Source of the DNA: Streptomyces cyaneochromogenes
GTDB lineage: Bacteria > Actinomycetota > Actinomycetes > Streptomycetales > Streptomycetaceae
DNA: 64,000 bases
Direction of reading: 5' to 3'
NCBI RefSeq assembly: GCF_003963535.1
Contig: NZ_CP034539.1
Span: 10,230,001 to 10,294,000 of the forward strand
Positions 16,808 to 25,688 of this stretch are shown here, in pieces (position 1 is the first letter of the stretch; every line of letters starts with the position of its first letter). The notes beneath the pieces were generated by a model, which saw only the letters and a program-made list of their open reading frames with translations, ran no database searches and was not told the origin of the DNA. The position numbers and the translations under genes are program-made.

Positions 16808-18382
16808 ATGAGCGACGGGGAGCGGACAGTCACCCCCGCGCCCGCCCCGACGGACGACGGACGGACCCTGGAGGGCCCGCCCGTCGTCGAGGCGACGGGC
16901 ATAGTCAAACGATTCGGTCCGACGGTCGCCCTGAACGGCGCCCGGATCACCATCAGGCCTGGTGAGACCCATGCGCTCGTCGGCCGCAACGGAGCCGGCA
17001 AGTCGACCCTGGTGTCCGTCCTCACCGGCCTCCAGGCCCCCGACGAGGGAACGGTCACCTTCGGCGGCGGACCCGCCCCGCGGCTCAGCGACCGGGACGC
17101 CTGGCGTCGGCGCGTGGCCTGCGTCTACCAGAAGTCGACGATCATCCCCACGCTGACCGTCGCCGAGAACCTCTTCCTGAACCGGCACGACCGCGGACAG
17201 AGCCGGCTCATCAGCTGGCAGGCCACCCGTCGCCGCGCACAGGAGCTGTTGTCGACCTGGTCGGTGGACGTCGACCCGCAGACCCCGGCCGGCGACCTGA
17301 GCGTCGAGCAGCGGCAGTTCGTCGAGATCGCCCGAGCGCTGTCCTTCGGGGCGCGGTTCATCATCCTCGACGAGCCCACCGCCCAGCTCGACGCGGCTGC
17401 CATCAACCGGCTCTTCGACCGCATCCGCGACCTGCAGCGCCAAGGCGTCACCTTCCTGTTCATCAGCCACCACCTCCAGGAGATCTACGAGATCTGCGAC
17501 ATGGTGACGGTGTTCCGCGACGCCCGGCACATCGTGACCGCGCCGGTCGCGGACCTTCCCCGCGCCGAACTCGTCGCAGCCATGACCGGCGAGGCGGCCG
17601 CCGACCGGCGCGAGGACCGGGCGAGCACCCTCGACCCCGGCGCCACGGCCGCGCTGAACGTCCGTGCGCTGCGGGGCGACGGGTACGACGACGTCAGCTT
17701 CCGGATCGGGGCCGGCGAGATCGTGGGCCTCGCGGGCGCCGCCGGCAGCGGTCGTACCGAGGTCGCCGAGACCGTCGTAGGGCTGCGGGCGGCAACCACG
17801 GGCGAGGTGGAGATCGCCGGCAACCGGCCCCGGCCCGGCAGCGTGCCCGCGGCGCTCGCCGCCGGCGCCGGGTTCGTCCCCCAGGACCGGCACCACCAGG
17901 GCTTCGTCCCCGACATGTCGATCGCGGACAACGCCACCCTGTCCGTTCCCCGTAGGCTCGGACCCAACGGGTTCCTCAGCCGCGGCCGCCGGGACCGGAT
18001 CGCCGAGAGCCTGATCGAGAACCTCGCGATCAAGACTCCCGGTCCCGAACTGCCCGTCTCCGCCCTGTCCGGAGGCAACCAGCAGAAGGTCGTCATGGCC
18101 CGCGCCCTGGCCGACGATCCCCGGCTGCTGGTCCTGATCAACCCCACCGCGGGCGTGGACGTGCGCTCCAAGGAGTTCCTCCTCGGCAAGGTCGAGGAGA
18201 CCGCGGAAACCGGCACCGGAGTGCTCATCGCCTCCGACGAACTCGACGACCTGCGCATGTGCGACCGGGTCCTGGTGATGTTCCAGGGCCGAGTGACCTC
18301 GGAGATCGCCCGCGGCTGGCACGACCACGACCTCGTGGCCGCGATGGAAGGAGTGGACCTGCATGCCCGAAGTGATGCCTGA
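16808..18382 (+). CDS. Sugar ABC transporter ATP-binding protein (RbsA/MglA type)
   Basis: A 524-residue protein with two tandem ABC ATPase domains, as in RbsA, MglA and XylG. The first has Walker A GRNGAGKST near residue 60, LSVEQRQFVEIARALS as signature region and ILDEPTAQLD as Walker B. The second has a degenerate Walker A (GAAGSGRTE), LSGGNQQKVVMARALAD and INPTAGVD in place of the usual DEPT. Asymmetric sites are normal in this subfamily, although Asn in place of the Walker B Asp in the second half is notable. It starts 46 bases after the binding-protein gene and overlaps the permease gene by 20 bases. It powers import of the sugar, presumably L-fucose. Confidence 0.9.
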   Translation: MSDGERTVTPAPAPTDDGRTLEGPPVVEATGIVKRFGPTVALNGARITIRPGETHALVGRNGAGKSTLVSVLTGLQAPDEGTVTFGGGPAPRLSDRDAWRRRVACVYQKSTIIPTLTVAENLFLNRHDRGQSRLISWQATRRRAQELLSTWSVDVDPQTPAGDLSVEQRQFVEIARALSFGARFIILDEPTAQLDAAAINRLFDRIRDLQRQGVTFLFISHHLQEIYEICDMVTVFRDARHIVTAPVADLPRAELVAAMTGEAAADRREDRASTLDPGATAALNVRALRGDGYDDVSFRIGAGEIVGLAGAAGSGRTEVAETVVGLRAATTGEVEIAGNRPRPGSVPAALAAGAGFVPQDRHHQGFVPDMSIADNATLSVPRRLGPNGFLSRGRRDRIAESLIENLAIKTPGPELPVSALSGGNQQKVVMARALADDPRLLVLINPTAGVDVRSKEFLLGKVEETAETGTGVLIASDELDDLRMCDRVLVMFQGRVTSEIARGWHDHDLVAAMEGVDLHARSDA

Positions 18383-19421
18383 ACCCGTCCTCGCGGACAC
18401 CGCCGCCGCCAAGGCCCCGGAGCCTCGTCAGCCGAAGCGGACCGCGCTGCTCGGCGGCCGGATACCCCTGGCCCGGCTGCGCGACCTCGCGCTCGTCCCG
18501 GCCATCGTGGTCATCGCGATCGTCGGACAGATCGTCAACCCGGTCTTCCTGCAGGCCGACAACCTCATCAACGTCCTGCAGACCATGTCCGAGATCGCCC
18601 TGCTGGTCCTCGCCCAGGCGATGGTCCTGATCGTCAAGAAGATGGACCTGTCGCTGGAGTCCACCATGGGCCTCGCCCCCGGCGTCGCGGCCTGGCTGGT
18701 GGTGCCGACCGGCGCGACCCATGGGCTCGGACTGCTCCCCGGCGCGTGGGCCGTCCCCGTCACCCTCGCCGTGGGCGCGCTCATCGGCGTGATCAACGCC
18801 CTGCTCATCATCCGCTTCGGCCTCAACGGCTTCATCGTCACCCTCGGCATGCTGATCGTCCTGCGCGGCATCCTCACCGGCATTTCCGGCGGCCAGACCT
18901 TCTTCCAGCTGCCGGAGTCGATGCTCTACCTCGGCACCGCACAGTGGTTCGGGATGCCCACATCGATCTGGATCTGCCTGGCGCTGTTCGCCGTCGCGAT
19001 CGTGCTCCTCGGCTGGACGAGCTTCGGGCGCTCGCTGTACGCCATCGGCGGCAACGTCGACGCGGCCAAGGCCGCCGGCATCCGCACCGACCGGGTGCTG
19101 TGGATCGTCATCGTCACCGGCAGCGTGCTCGCCGCCCTCGCCGGACTGATGCTCTCCGGACGCCTCGCCTCCGTCGCCTCCGCACAGGGCAATGGCTACA
19201 TCTTCACCGTCTTCGCCGCAGCCGTCATCGGCGGAATCAGCCTCAACGGCGGCAAGGGCACCATGTTCGGCGCCTTCAGCGGCATCCTGCTCCTCTTCAT
19301 GATCCAGAACGTGCTGACGCTGGCCGGTGTCCCGGCTCAGTGGATCGGCGCCCTCAACGGTCTGATCATCCTGGTCGCGCTGACCATCTCACGCATCACG
19401 GGCGGCAAGGTCCAGGAGTGA
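18363..19421 (+). CDS. Sugar ABC transporter permease (RbsC type)
   Basis: A 352-residue inner-membrane permease of the BPD_transp_2 family (RbsC/XylH/AraH). A cytoplasmic N-terminus of about 45 residues precedes 8-10 membrane segments. The family core includes MDLSLESTMGLAPGVAAWL near residue 98, FIVTLGMLIVLRGILTGISG, and GRSLYAIGGNVDAAKAAGI, the cytoplasmic loop that contacts the ATPase. It overlaps the ATPase gene by 20 bases; ATG at 18375 is an alternative start. It forms the channel for the sugar bound by the lipoprotein upstream. Confidence 0.9.
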   Translation: MPEVMPEPVLADTAAAKAPEPRQPKRTALLGGRIPLARLRDLALVPAIVVIAIVGQIVNPVFLQADNLINVLQTMSEIALLVLAQAMVLIVKKMDLSLESTMGLAPGVAAWLVVPTGATHGLGLLPGAWAVPVTLAVGALIGVINALLIIRFGLNGFIVTLGMLIVLRGILTGISGGQTFFQLPESMLYLGTAQWFGMPTSIWICLALFAVAIVLLGWTSFGRSLYAIGGNVDAAKAAGIRTDRVLWIVIVTGSVLAALAGLMLSGRLASVASAQGNGYIFTVFAAAVIGGISLNGGKGTMFGAFSGILLLFMIQNVLTLAGVPAQWIGALNGLIILVALTISRITGGKVQE

Positions 19422-19425
19422 AACG

Positions 19426-19441
19426 GGCGGCCCCGGCCGCC
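19426..19441 (+). promoter_or_regulatory. GC hairpin between transporter and catabolic genes
   Basis: GGCGGCC (19426-19432), CC, GGCCGCC (19435-19441) can form a short strong stem just after the permease stop. In the 90-base gap before the dehydratase gene it could dampen read-through or protect the upstream mRNA. No promoter is obvious in the gap. Confidence 0.3.
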
Positions 19442-19511
19442 GGACTCCCTCCGCCGTTCCCTTCACCTCATCGCGGGGCCATGTCCCCGTGCGCTCACAG
19501 GAGTTGTCGCC

Positions 19512-20846
19512 ATGTCATCCGCCCTGTCCGATTCCCCGGCTTCCGCCCGCATCACCGCCCTGGACGTGCTGGACGTGCGTTTCCCGACGTCCGAGCACCT
19601 GGACGGGTCGGACGCGATGAACCCCGAACCCGACTACTCCGCCGCCTACGTCGTCCTGCGCACCGACGCCGGCGACGGACTGGAGGGCCACGCCCTGGCC
19701 TTCACCACCGGCCGCGGCAACGATGTCCAAGCCGCCGCCATCGCGGCCCTCGCCCCGCACGTGGTGGGCCTGTCGGTCGACGCGGTCTGCGCCGACCTCG
19801 GCGCGTTCTCCAACTCCCTCGTCCACGACCCCCAACTGCGCTGGCTCGGCCCGGAGAAGGGCGCCATCCACATGGCCACCGGCGCGGTCGTCAACGCCGC
19901 CTGGGACCTGGCCGCCAAGCGGGCCGGCAAGCCCGTGTGGCGCTTCCTCGGCGAGATGTCGCCGGAGGAACTGGTCGCACAGGTCGACTTCCGCTGGCTG
20001 TCCGACGCCCTCACCCCCGAGGAGGCCCTGGAGATCCTGCGCCGCGCCGAGCCCGGCCGCGAGCAGCGCATCGGCCGCCTGCTCGACCAGGGCTACCCCG
20101 CCTACACCACCACCCCCGGCTGGCTCGGCTACTCCGACGAGAAGCTGGCACGCCTGGCCCGCGAGGCCGTCGCCGACGGCTTCACCCAGATCAAGCTGAA
20201 GGTCGGTGCGGACCTGGAGGACGACGTACGCCGCATGCGCACCGCCCGCGAGACGGTCGGCGACGGCATCCGCATCGCCGTGGACGCCAACCAGCGATGG
20301 GACGTCCAGCCCGCGATCGACTGGATGAGCGCCCTGGCCCCCTACCAGCCGTACTGGATCGAGGAGCCCACCTCACCCGACGACATCCTGGGCCACGCAG
20401 CCGTACGCAGGGCTGTCAGCCCCATCAAGGTCGCCACCGGCGAGCACATCGCCAACCGGGTCGTCTTCAAGCAGCTCCTCCAGGCCGGCGCGGTGGACAT
20501 CGTGCAGATCGACTCCGCGCGGGTAGGCGGCGTCAACGAGAACATCGCGATCCTGCTGCTCGCCGCCAAGTTCGGCGTCCCGGTCTGCCCGCACGCGGGC
20601 GGCGTCGGCCTGTGCGAGATGGTCCAGCACCTGTCGATGTTCGACTACGTCGCCGTCTCCGGCACCACCGAGGACCGTGTCATCGAGTACGTCGACCACC
20701 TGCACGAGCACTTCGTCGACCCGGTGCGCATCGTCGACGGCCACTACCTGGCGCCGACGCTGCCGGGGCTGAGCGCGCAGATGCACCCCGAGTCCCTCAA
20801 GGAGTACGCCTACCCCGACGGCCCCGTCTGGACCGCTCGTGCCTGA
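19512..20846 (+). CDS. L-fuconate dehydratase (enolase superfamily)
   Basis: A 444-residue mandelate racemase-like member of the enolase superfamily. It starts ITALDVLDVRFPTSEHLDGS, whose DVRFPTS..DGSDAM pattern is typical of L-fuconate dehydratase/ENOSF1-type proteins. Barrel features in order are FTQIKLKVG (catalytic lysine region), AVDANQRWD and WIEEPTSPDD (Mg ligands), KVATGEHIANR, and PHAGGVGLCEM near the end with the catalytic histidine. The reaction is removal of water from L-fuconate to give 2-keto-3-deoxy-L-fuconate. AGGAG lies 10 bases before the ATG. It overlaps the next gene by 8 bases and heads the catabolic part of the operon. Confidence 0.9.
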   Translation: MSSALSDSPASARITALDVLDVRFPTSEHLDGSDAMNPEPDYSAAYVVLRTDAGDGLEGHALAFTTGRGNDVQAAAIAALAPHVVGLSVDAVCADLGAFSNSLVHDPQLRWLGPEKGAIHMATGAVVNAAWDLAAKRAGKPVWRFLGEMSPEELVAQVDFRWLSDALTPEEALEILRRAEPGREQRIGRLLDQGYPAYTTTPGWLGYSDEKLARLAREAVADGFTQIKLKVGADLEDDVRRMRTARETVGDGIRIAVDANQRWDVQPAIDWMSALAPYQPYWIEEPTSPDDILGHAAVRRAVSPIKVATGEHIANRVVFKQLLQAGAVDIVQIDSARVGGVNENIAILLLAAKFGVPVCPHAGGVGLCEMVQHLSMFDYVAVSGTTEDRVIEYVDHLHEHFVDPVRIVDGHYLAPTLPGLSAQMHPESLKEYAYPDGPVWTARA

Positions 20847-21759
20847 CACCCACGGCCTCGTCGACGCCCACCACCACGTCTGGGACCTGGACGTCCGGCC
20901 ACAGCCCTGGCTGGACGAGCCCGCGCACGAGCCGATCCGCCGCACCTTCGGTTCGCTCGACCTGCGATCGGCCGCGACCCGGCCGATCGCCGGACGGCGA
21001 CTGACGAGCACGATCGTCGTCCAGTGCGTCGCCTCCGTGCCCGAGACCCGCGACCTCCTCGCCCTGGCCTACGGCGACCCGCTGATCGGTGCCGTGGTCG
21101 GCTGGGCGGACCTGACGTCCCCCGCGATCGGCGACGTACTCGACGACCTGCGGTCCGGGCAGGCGGGCCGGTACCTGCGCGCCGTACGGCACGTCGTGCA
21201 GGGCGAGTCCGACCCCCACTGGCTCCAACGGCCGGACGTGGAAAGGGGGTTGCGGGCGGTCGGGGAGCGCGGGCTCGGATACGACGTGCTGGTCCGCAGC
21301 CACCAGCTTCCGCAGGCAGTCCGTCTCGCGGAACGGCTCCCCGAGCTGCCGCTCGTCCTTGACCACGCCGGCAAGCCACCGCTCGCCGCGCAGGACCTCA
21401 CCGACTGGACCCGGCTGGTACGCGCACTGGCCACGCATCCCCAGGTCCGCTGCAAGGTCTCGGGGCTGATCACCGAGGCGGACCACGAGAAGTGGACCGT
21501 CGACGACATCCGCCCCGTGTGGGACGTCCTGCTCTCCGCCTTCGGCCCCGACCGGCTGATGTTCGGCTCCGACTGGCCGGTCGCCAACCTCGCGGGTGGC
21601 TGGAACCGCTGGGCCGCCACGGTCGAGGAACTCCTCGACGACTGCTCCGGTACCGAGATCCACGCGGTGCTCGCCGGCACCGCGACCGCCTTCTACCGCC
21701 TGGCCCCTGATCCGACTGATCCGACTGACCCGACGAAGGAGGGGGCGTCGTGCTCCTGA
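20839..21759 (+). CDS. Amidohydrolase-family lactonase, probably L-fucono-1,5-lactonase
   Basis: A 306-residue TIM-barrel protein of the amidohydrolase-2 family (COG3618), which contains L-fuconolactonase and L-rhamnono-lactonase. The metal-site start VDAHHHVWDLDVRPQPWL is intact, with VLDHAGKPPL and RLMFGSDWPVANL later in the chain as expected. It would open L-fucono-lactone to L-fuconate, feeding the dehydratase encoded immediately upstream. The GTG start lies inside the end of that gene (8-base overlap), which indicates translational coupling. The C-terminus carries a 9-base tandem repeat encoding DPTDPTDPT at 21709-21735. Confidence 0.85.
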   Translation: MPDTHGLVDAHHHVWDLDVRPQPWLDEPAHEPIRRTFGSLDLRSAATRPIAGRRLTSTIVVQCVASVPETRDLLALAYGDPLIGAVVGWADLTSPAIGDVLDDLRSGQAGRYLRAVRHVVQGESDPHWLQRPDVERGLRAVGERGLGYDVLVRSHQLPQAVRLAERLPELPLVLDHAGKPPLAAQDLTDWTRLVRALATHPQVRCKVSGLITEADHEKWTVDDIRPVWDVLLSAFGPDRLMFGSDWPVANLAGGWNRWAATVEELLDDCSGTEIHAVLAGTATAFYRLAPDPTDPTDPTKEGASCS

Positions 21760-22187
21760 CGGAACTACTGCACCCCGGGGTCCTCGAGTCCCTCGCCGGA
21801 GCCGGCCACGGCGCCCGCGTCCTGCTCGCCGACGGCCACTACCCCGCGAGCACCGCCACCGGCGAGCGCGCCCGCACCGTCCACCTCAACCTGGCCCCCG
21901 GCCTGCTCGACGTCACCACCGTCCTCGACGTCCTGCTGCGCGCCCTGCCCGTCGAGTCGGCCCACGTCATGGTGCCGCCCGAGGGAGAACCGGAGCCGCC
22001 CGCCATCGCCGAGTACCGCTCGATGCTGGCGCCCGTCCCGGTCGACACGCTCGGCCGCTTCGAGTTCTACGACGCCGCCCGCTCGCCCGACCTGGCGCTG
22101 GCGATCGTCACCGCCGACACCCGTACCTACGCCAACCTGCTGCTGACCATCGGCGTCCGCGCTGAAGGGACCCTGACGACACGATGA
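21750..22187 (+). CDS. fucU: L-fucose mutarotase (FucU/RbsD family)
   Basis: A 145-residue protein of the RbsD/FucU pyranose-mutarotase family. The N-terminus LLTELLHPGVLESLAGAGHG contains the conserved histidine after the GAGHG turn, followed by VLLADGHYPASTAT. Near the C-terminus TADTRTYANLLLTIGV holds the Tyr-Ala-Asn found in family active sites. It speeds interchange of alpha and beta L-fucose, or the ring form used by the dehydrogenase. The GTG start overlaps the lactonase gene by 10 bases and the stop overlaps the next start by 4. Length is normal for FucU. Confidence 0.88.
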   Translation: MLLTELLHPGVLESLAGAGHGARVLLADGHYPASTATGERARTVHLNLAPGLLDVTTVLDVLLRALPVESAHVMVPPEGEPEPPAIAEYRSMLAPVPVDTLGRFEFYDAARSPDLALAIVTADTRTYANLLLTIGVRAEGTLTTR

Positions 22188-23227
22188 CACTCGCCGCCCG
22201 TTACATGTCCGCCCGCACCCTGGACACGGCTCCCGTCGAGCCCTCCCCGCCGGGTCCCGGCGAGGTGGAGCTGGCGCCCGCCTACGTCGGTATCTGCGGC
22301 ACCGACCTGCACATCTTCCACGGCGACATGGACGCCCGGGTCCAGACGCCCGCCGTCCTGGGGCACGAGATGTCCGGCCGCGTCGTGAGCGTCGGGCCGG
22401 GCGTGGCGGGCTGGCGGCCCGGAGACGCGGTCACCGTCATGCCGCTGCGCTGGGACGACACCTGCCCGGCCTGCCGTGCCGGCCATCAACACGTCTGCCA
22501 GCACCTGGACTTCATCGGCATCGACTCCCCGGGGGCGATGCAGCAGCGCTGGACGGTGCCCGCCTCGACGTTGATCCGGCTGCCGGAGTCGCTGGCCCTG
22601 GACCGGGCCGCGCTCGTCGAACCGACGGCGGTGGCCGTACACGATGTGGGCCGGGCGAAGGTCGCCGAGGGCGAGAAGGTCGTGGTGGTCGGCGGCGGGC
22701 CGGTCGGCATCCTGATCGCGCTGGTCGCGCGGGCCGCGGGCGCCGAGGTCCGGGTGGTGGAGCTGAGCGCCCACCGTCGGCTGCTGGCCGAGGAGTTGGG
22801 GCTGACGGCGTGGGACCCGGCCGCCGACGACGTTCCGGAGCTGGTGGGGGAGTGGACCGGGGAGGCGGGCGCGGACGTCGCCTTCGAGGTGTCCGGCGCG
22901 GCGGGCGGCGTGGACACGGCCGTGGACGTCCTCGGGGTGCGTGGCCGGTTGTGCCTCGTCGCCATCCACCCCCGCCCCCGCGAGGTCAACCTGCACCGCT
23001 TCTTCTGGCGCGAACTCACCCTCATCGGCGCCCGGTTGTACGACCGCGGCGACTTCGAGAAGGCGGTGGCCCTGGTGGCGGACGGCACGATCCCCGCCGA
23101 GCGACTGATCAGCAAGGTGGTGCCGCTCGCGCAGGCGCCCGCCGCGTTCGAGGCCCTGGAGGGCGGCGGCAACGTGATGAAGATCCTCGTGGACTGCACC
23201 GACGACGCCCAGGGAGTGGCCGTATGA
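22184..23227 (+). CDS. Zinc-dependent MDR alcohol/sugar dehydrogenase
   Basis: A 347-residue medium-chain dehydrogenase with both zinc sites. The catalytic zinc region is VGICGTDLHIFHGD and LGHEMSGRVVSVG; the structural zinc cysteines are in CPACRAGHQHVC. The Rossmann motif VVVGGGPVGILIALVARAAG lies near residue 167, and acidic residues after the second strand (RVVELS) suggest NAD. Relatives include threonine, sorbitol and L-fucose/galactitol-type dehydrogenases. In this operon it could oxidise L-fucose or handle lactaldehyde or another polyol; the exact step is not decidable from sequence. It overlaps its neighbours on both sides by 4 bases. Confidence 0.83.
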   Translation: MTLAARYMSARTLDTAPVEPSPPGPGEVELAPAYVGICGTDLHIFHGDMDARVQTPAVLGHEMSGRVVSVGPGVAGWRPGDAVTVMPLRWDDTCPACRAGHQHVCQHLDFIGIDSPGAMQQRWTVPASTLIRLPESLALDRAALVEPTAVAVHDVGRAKVAEGEKVVVVGGGPVGILIALVARAAGAEVRVVELSAHRRLLAEELGLTAWDPAADDVPELVGEWTGEAGADVAFEVSGAAGGVDTAVDVLGVRGRLCLVAIHPRPREVNLHRFFWRELTLIGARLYDRGDFEKAVALVADGTIPAERLISKVVPLAQAPAAFEALEGGGNVMKILVDCTDDAQGVAV

Positions 23228-23985
23228 CCGCCTTCGACCTCACCGGAAAGCTCGCCGTCGTCACCGGAGCCCGGCGCGGCATCGGCCGGGCCATGGCCCG
23301 CGCGCTCGCGGGCGCCGGCGCCGACATCATCGGCGTGAGCGCCTCGCTGGAGGAGTCCGACAGCGAGGTGGAGAAGGACGTCCTCGCCGCCGGCCGCACG
23401 TTCGAGGCGATCCGCACCGACTTCGCCGACCCCGAGGCCGTACGGGCCATGGGCGCGGACCTCGCCGGGCGGGAGCGCCCGGTGGACATCCTGGTCAACA
23501 ACGCCGGCACGATCCGCCGTGCCCCGGCCGCCGAACACGACGATGCGGACTGGGAGTTGGTGCTTCAGGTCAACCTCAACGCGCAGTTCGCGCTGACCCG
23601 GGCGGTCGGCGCCTCGATGGTGGCCCGCGGCCAGGGGAAGGTCATCTTCACCGCCTCGCTGCTCAGCTTCCAGGGCGGCATCACCGTCCCCGGCTACACC
23701 GCCGCCAAGCACGGCATCGCCGGCCTGACCAAGGCGCTGGCCAACGAGTGGGCCCCGCGCGGGGTGAACGTCAACGCCCTCGCCCCCGGCTACATCGCCA
23801 CCGACAACACCCAGGCACTGCAGGACGACCCGGTGCGCAGCAAGGCGATCCTGGACCGGATCCCGGCCGGCCGCTGGGGCGACGCCGACGACCTGGCGGG
23901 CGCGACCGTGTTCCTCGCCTCGGACGCCGCCGCCTACGTCCACGGCGTCGTCCTGCCCGTCGACGGCGGATGGCTGGGCCGATGA
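23224..23985 (+). CDS. SDR family dehydrogenase (KduD-like; 2-keto-3-deoxy-L-fuconate dehydrogenase candidate)
   Basis: A 253-residue classical short-chain dehydrogenase. The cofactor motif is TGARRGIG near residue 15, NNAG sits near 92, and the catalytic triad fits Ser145 (FTASLLS), Tyr158 and Lys162 (GYTAAKHGI). The sequence resembles KduD-type 2-deoxy-D-gluconate 3-dehydrogenases. In the oxidative L-fucose route an SDR oxidises 2-keto-3-deoxy-L-fuconate to the 2,4-diketo acid, and this is the best candidate for that step; oxidation of L-fucose itself is an alternative. The ATG at 23224 overlaps the previous stop by 4 bases; the longer upstream frame is only a shadow of the MDR gene. Confidence 0.85.
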   Translation: MTAFDLTGKLAVVTGARRGIGRAMARALAGAGADIIGVSASLEESDSEVEKDVLAAGRTFEAIRTDFADPEAVRAMGADLAGRERPVDILVNNAGTIRRAPAAEHDDADWELVLQVNLNAQFALTRAVGASMVARGQGKVIFTASLLSFQGGITVPGYTAAKHGIAGLTKALANEWAPRGVNVNALAPGYIATDNTQALQDDPVRSKAILDRIPAGRWGDADDLAGATVFLASDAAAYVHGVVLPVDGGWLGR

Positions 23986-24614
23986 GCGGCACCGACCTGG
24001 CCACCGTACTGGCAGGAGCACGTCTCCTGCCGGTGCTGACCGTGCCGTCCACCGCGACCGCCGGCCCGCTGGCCGACGCACTCGCGGCGGGCGGCGCCCG
24101 GTGCGCCGAGGTCACCCTCCGCACCGCAGGCGCCGAGCAGGTACTCAAGGCGATGGCCGCCCATGGCGGGCTCACCGTCGGCGCCGGCACGGTCCTGACG
24201 CCCGAGCAGGTGGAGCGGGCCGTGGCGGCCGGGGCGCGCTTCGTGGTCTCGCCCGGCTTCGACGAGGACGTGGTCGCCAAGTGCCACGAGCTGGGGGTGC
24301 CCGTGGTGCCCGGCATCGCCACCGCCACCGAGCTGATGCGCGCCCTGAAGGCGGGCCTCGACACCGTCAAGCTCTTCCCCGCCGAGCCGCTCGGCGGAGT
24401 ACGGACGCTGCGAGCGCTCACGGCTCCCTTCCCCCGGACGCGCTTCGTGCCGACCGGCGGGATCGGAGCTTCCCGGCTGGCCGCCTACCTCGCGCACCCG
24501 GCGGTCCTCGCTGTCGGCGGCAGTTGGATGGCCACCGCGGACCACCTTCGGCGGGGCGACTACGAGGAGATCCGCCGACTGACGGCCGACGCGGTGGACA
24601 GGAGCACGACGTGA
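23982..24614 (+). CDS. KDPG/KHG-type aldolase
   Basis: A 210-residue class I aldolase of the Eda family. The catalytic residues are in place: Glu43 in CAEVTLRT and the Schiff-base lysine Lys130 in DTVKLFPAE, with VGAGTVLTPEQ and FVPTGGIG completing the phosphate/carboxylate-binding barrel. The family splits 2-keto-3-deoxy sugar acids (usually 6-phosphates) to pyruvate plus an aldehyde. Here the substrate could be 2-keto-3-deoxy-L-fuconate (giving pyruvate and L-lactaldehyde) or a phosphorylated acid made by the adjacent kinase. The ATG overlaps the SDR stop by 4 bases. Confidence 0.87.
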   Translation: MSGTDLATVLAGARLLPVLTVPSTATAGPLADALAAGGARCAEVTLRTAGAEQVLKAMAAHGGLTVGAGTVLTPEQVERAVAAGARFVVSPGFDEDVVAKCHELGVPVVPGIATATELMRALKAGLDTVKLFPAEPLGGVRTLRALTAPFPRTRFVPTGGIGASRLAAYLAHPAVLAVGGSWMATADHLRRGDYEEIRRLTADAVDRSTT

Positions 24615-25648
24615 TCGACGTGGTGGCCCTCGGCGAGGTGATGCTGCGCTTCGACCCGGGCGAGGGACGGATCCGCACCGCCCGCTCCTTCCAGGTCTGG
24701 GAGGGCGGTGGCGAGTACAACGTCGTACGCGGACTGCGGCGCTGCTTCGGCCTGCGCACGGCCGTCGTGACCGCGCTCGCCGACAACGCGGTGGGCCGGC
24801 TCGTCGAGGACCTGATGCTCCAGGGCGGCGTCGACACCTCGCTGATCCGCTGGGTGCCCGACGACGGCATCGGCCGCACCGCCCGCAACGGCCTGAACTT
24901 CGTCGAGCGCGGCTTCGGGGTCCGCGGCGCGCTCGGCGTCAGCGACCGCGCCCACACCGCCGTCTCCCAGCTGCGGAAGGGCGACGTGGACTGGGACGCG
25001 GTGTTCTCGGCCGGGGTGCGCTGGTTCCACACCGGCGGCATCTTCGCGGGCTTGTCCGACACCACGGTGGACGTCGCCGACGAGGCCATGGCCGCGGCCC
25101 GATGCCACGATGTCACCGTCTCCTACGACCCCAACCACCGCCCCAGCCTCTGGGCCGGCCGAGGCGGCGCCGACCGGGCCCGCGAGGTCGACCTGCGCCT
25201 CGCCCGGCACGCCGACGTCGTGGTGGGCGCCCTGGGCCTGGCCGGGGCGTACCCGGGACAGGCGCGCGTCGGGGCCGACGAGGTGGCGGACGCGCTCGCC
25301 GAGGTGGCCGGTCTGCTGCCCGAGGCGAAGGTGCTGGCGACGACCCTGCGCGAGGTGCCCTCGGCCGGCGTCAACGACTGGTCCTCGGCCGCCTGGTCCG
25401 CCGAAACCGGCTTCGTCACCGGCCCTCGGATGCCCGGCCTGCAGGTCCTGGACCGCATCGGCTCCGGCGACGCCTTCGCCGCCGGCCTCATCCACGGACT
25501 GCTGGGCGGCACCGGCCTGGAGCGCGCCCTGGCCTACGGCACCGCCCACGGCGCGCTGACCATGACCACGCCCGGAGACGTCTCCATGGCCTCGCTCGCC
25601 GAGGTCGAGGCGCTCATCGCGGGTGGGTCACCCCACGTCAGACGTTGA
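24611..25648 (+). CDS. PfkB family sugar kinase (2-keto-3-deoxygluconate kinase-like)
   Basis: A 345-residue ribokinase-fold protein. It begins VIDVVALGEVMLRFDPGEGR, like KdgK; GGGEYNVVRGLRRCFG is the substrate-binding N-terminal signature with Glu replacing the more common Ala-Asn pair. The C-terminal PfkB signature RIGSGDAFAAGLIHGL contains the catalytic aspartate. PfkB enzymes phosphorylate sugars or sugar acids with ATP. GTG at 24611 shares a GTGA with the aldolase stop, so the two are coupled and probably act consecutively. Its presence is biochemically puzzling because 6-deoxy acids from fucose cannot be phosphorylated on C6. It may serve another sugar acid, such as that from D-galactose or L-arabinose. 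Confidence 0.84.
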   Translation: MIDVVALGEVMLRFDPGEGRIRTARSFQVWEGGGEYNVVRGLRRCFGLRTAVVTALADNAVGRLVEDLMLQGGVDTSLIRWVPDDGIGRTARNGLNFVERGFGVRGALGVSDRAHTAVSQLRKGDVDWDAVFSAGVRWFHTGGIFAGLSDTTVDVADEAMAAARCHDVTVSYDPNHRPSLWAGRGGADRAREVDLRLARHADVVVGALGLAGAYPGQARVGADEVADALAEVAGLLPEAKVLATTLREVPSAGVNDWSSAAWSAETGFVTGPRMPGLQVLDRIGSGDAFAAGLIHGLLGGTGLERALAYGTAHGALTMTTPGDVSMASLAEVEALIAGGSPHVRR

Positions 25649-25677
25649 CGGCGCCCCCTCGCCCGTATCCCAGTCCC

Positions 25678-25682
25678 AGGAG
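25678..25682 (+). promoter_or_regulatory. Ribosome binding site that fixes a TTG start
   Basis: AGGAG at 25678-25682 stands 6 bases before TTG at 25689. An upstream GTG at 25623 has no such site and would overlap the kinase gene, so TTG is the better start for the aldo/keto reductase. Confidence 0.6.
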
Positions 25683-25688
25683 CACGAC

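Noticed and set aside
15700..19421. The transporter as a ribose or galactose importer (rbs/mgl)
   Set aside because: The proteins are of that general type, but the downstream fuconate dehydratase, FucU and lactonase and the divergent fucosidase make L-fucose the better assignment; the symbol rbs was therefore not used.
18746..21004. A 752-codon frame on the plus strand over the permease and dehydratase genes
   Set aside because: It is arginine/histidine/proline-rich shadow sequence in the wrong frame over two well-supported genes.
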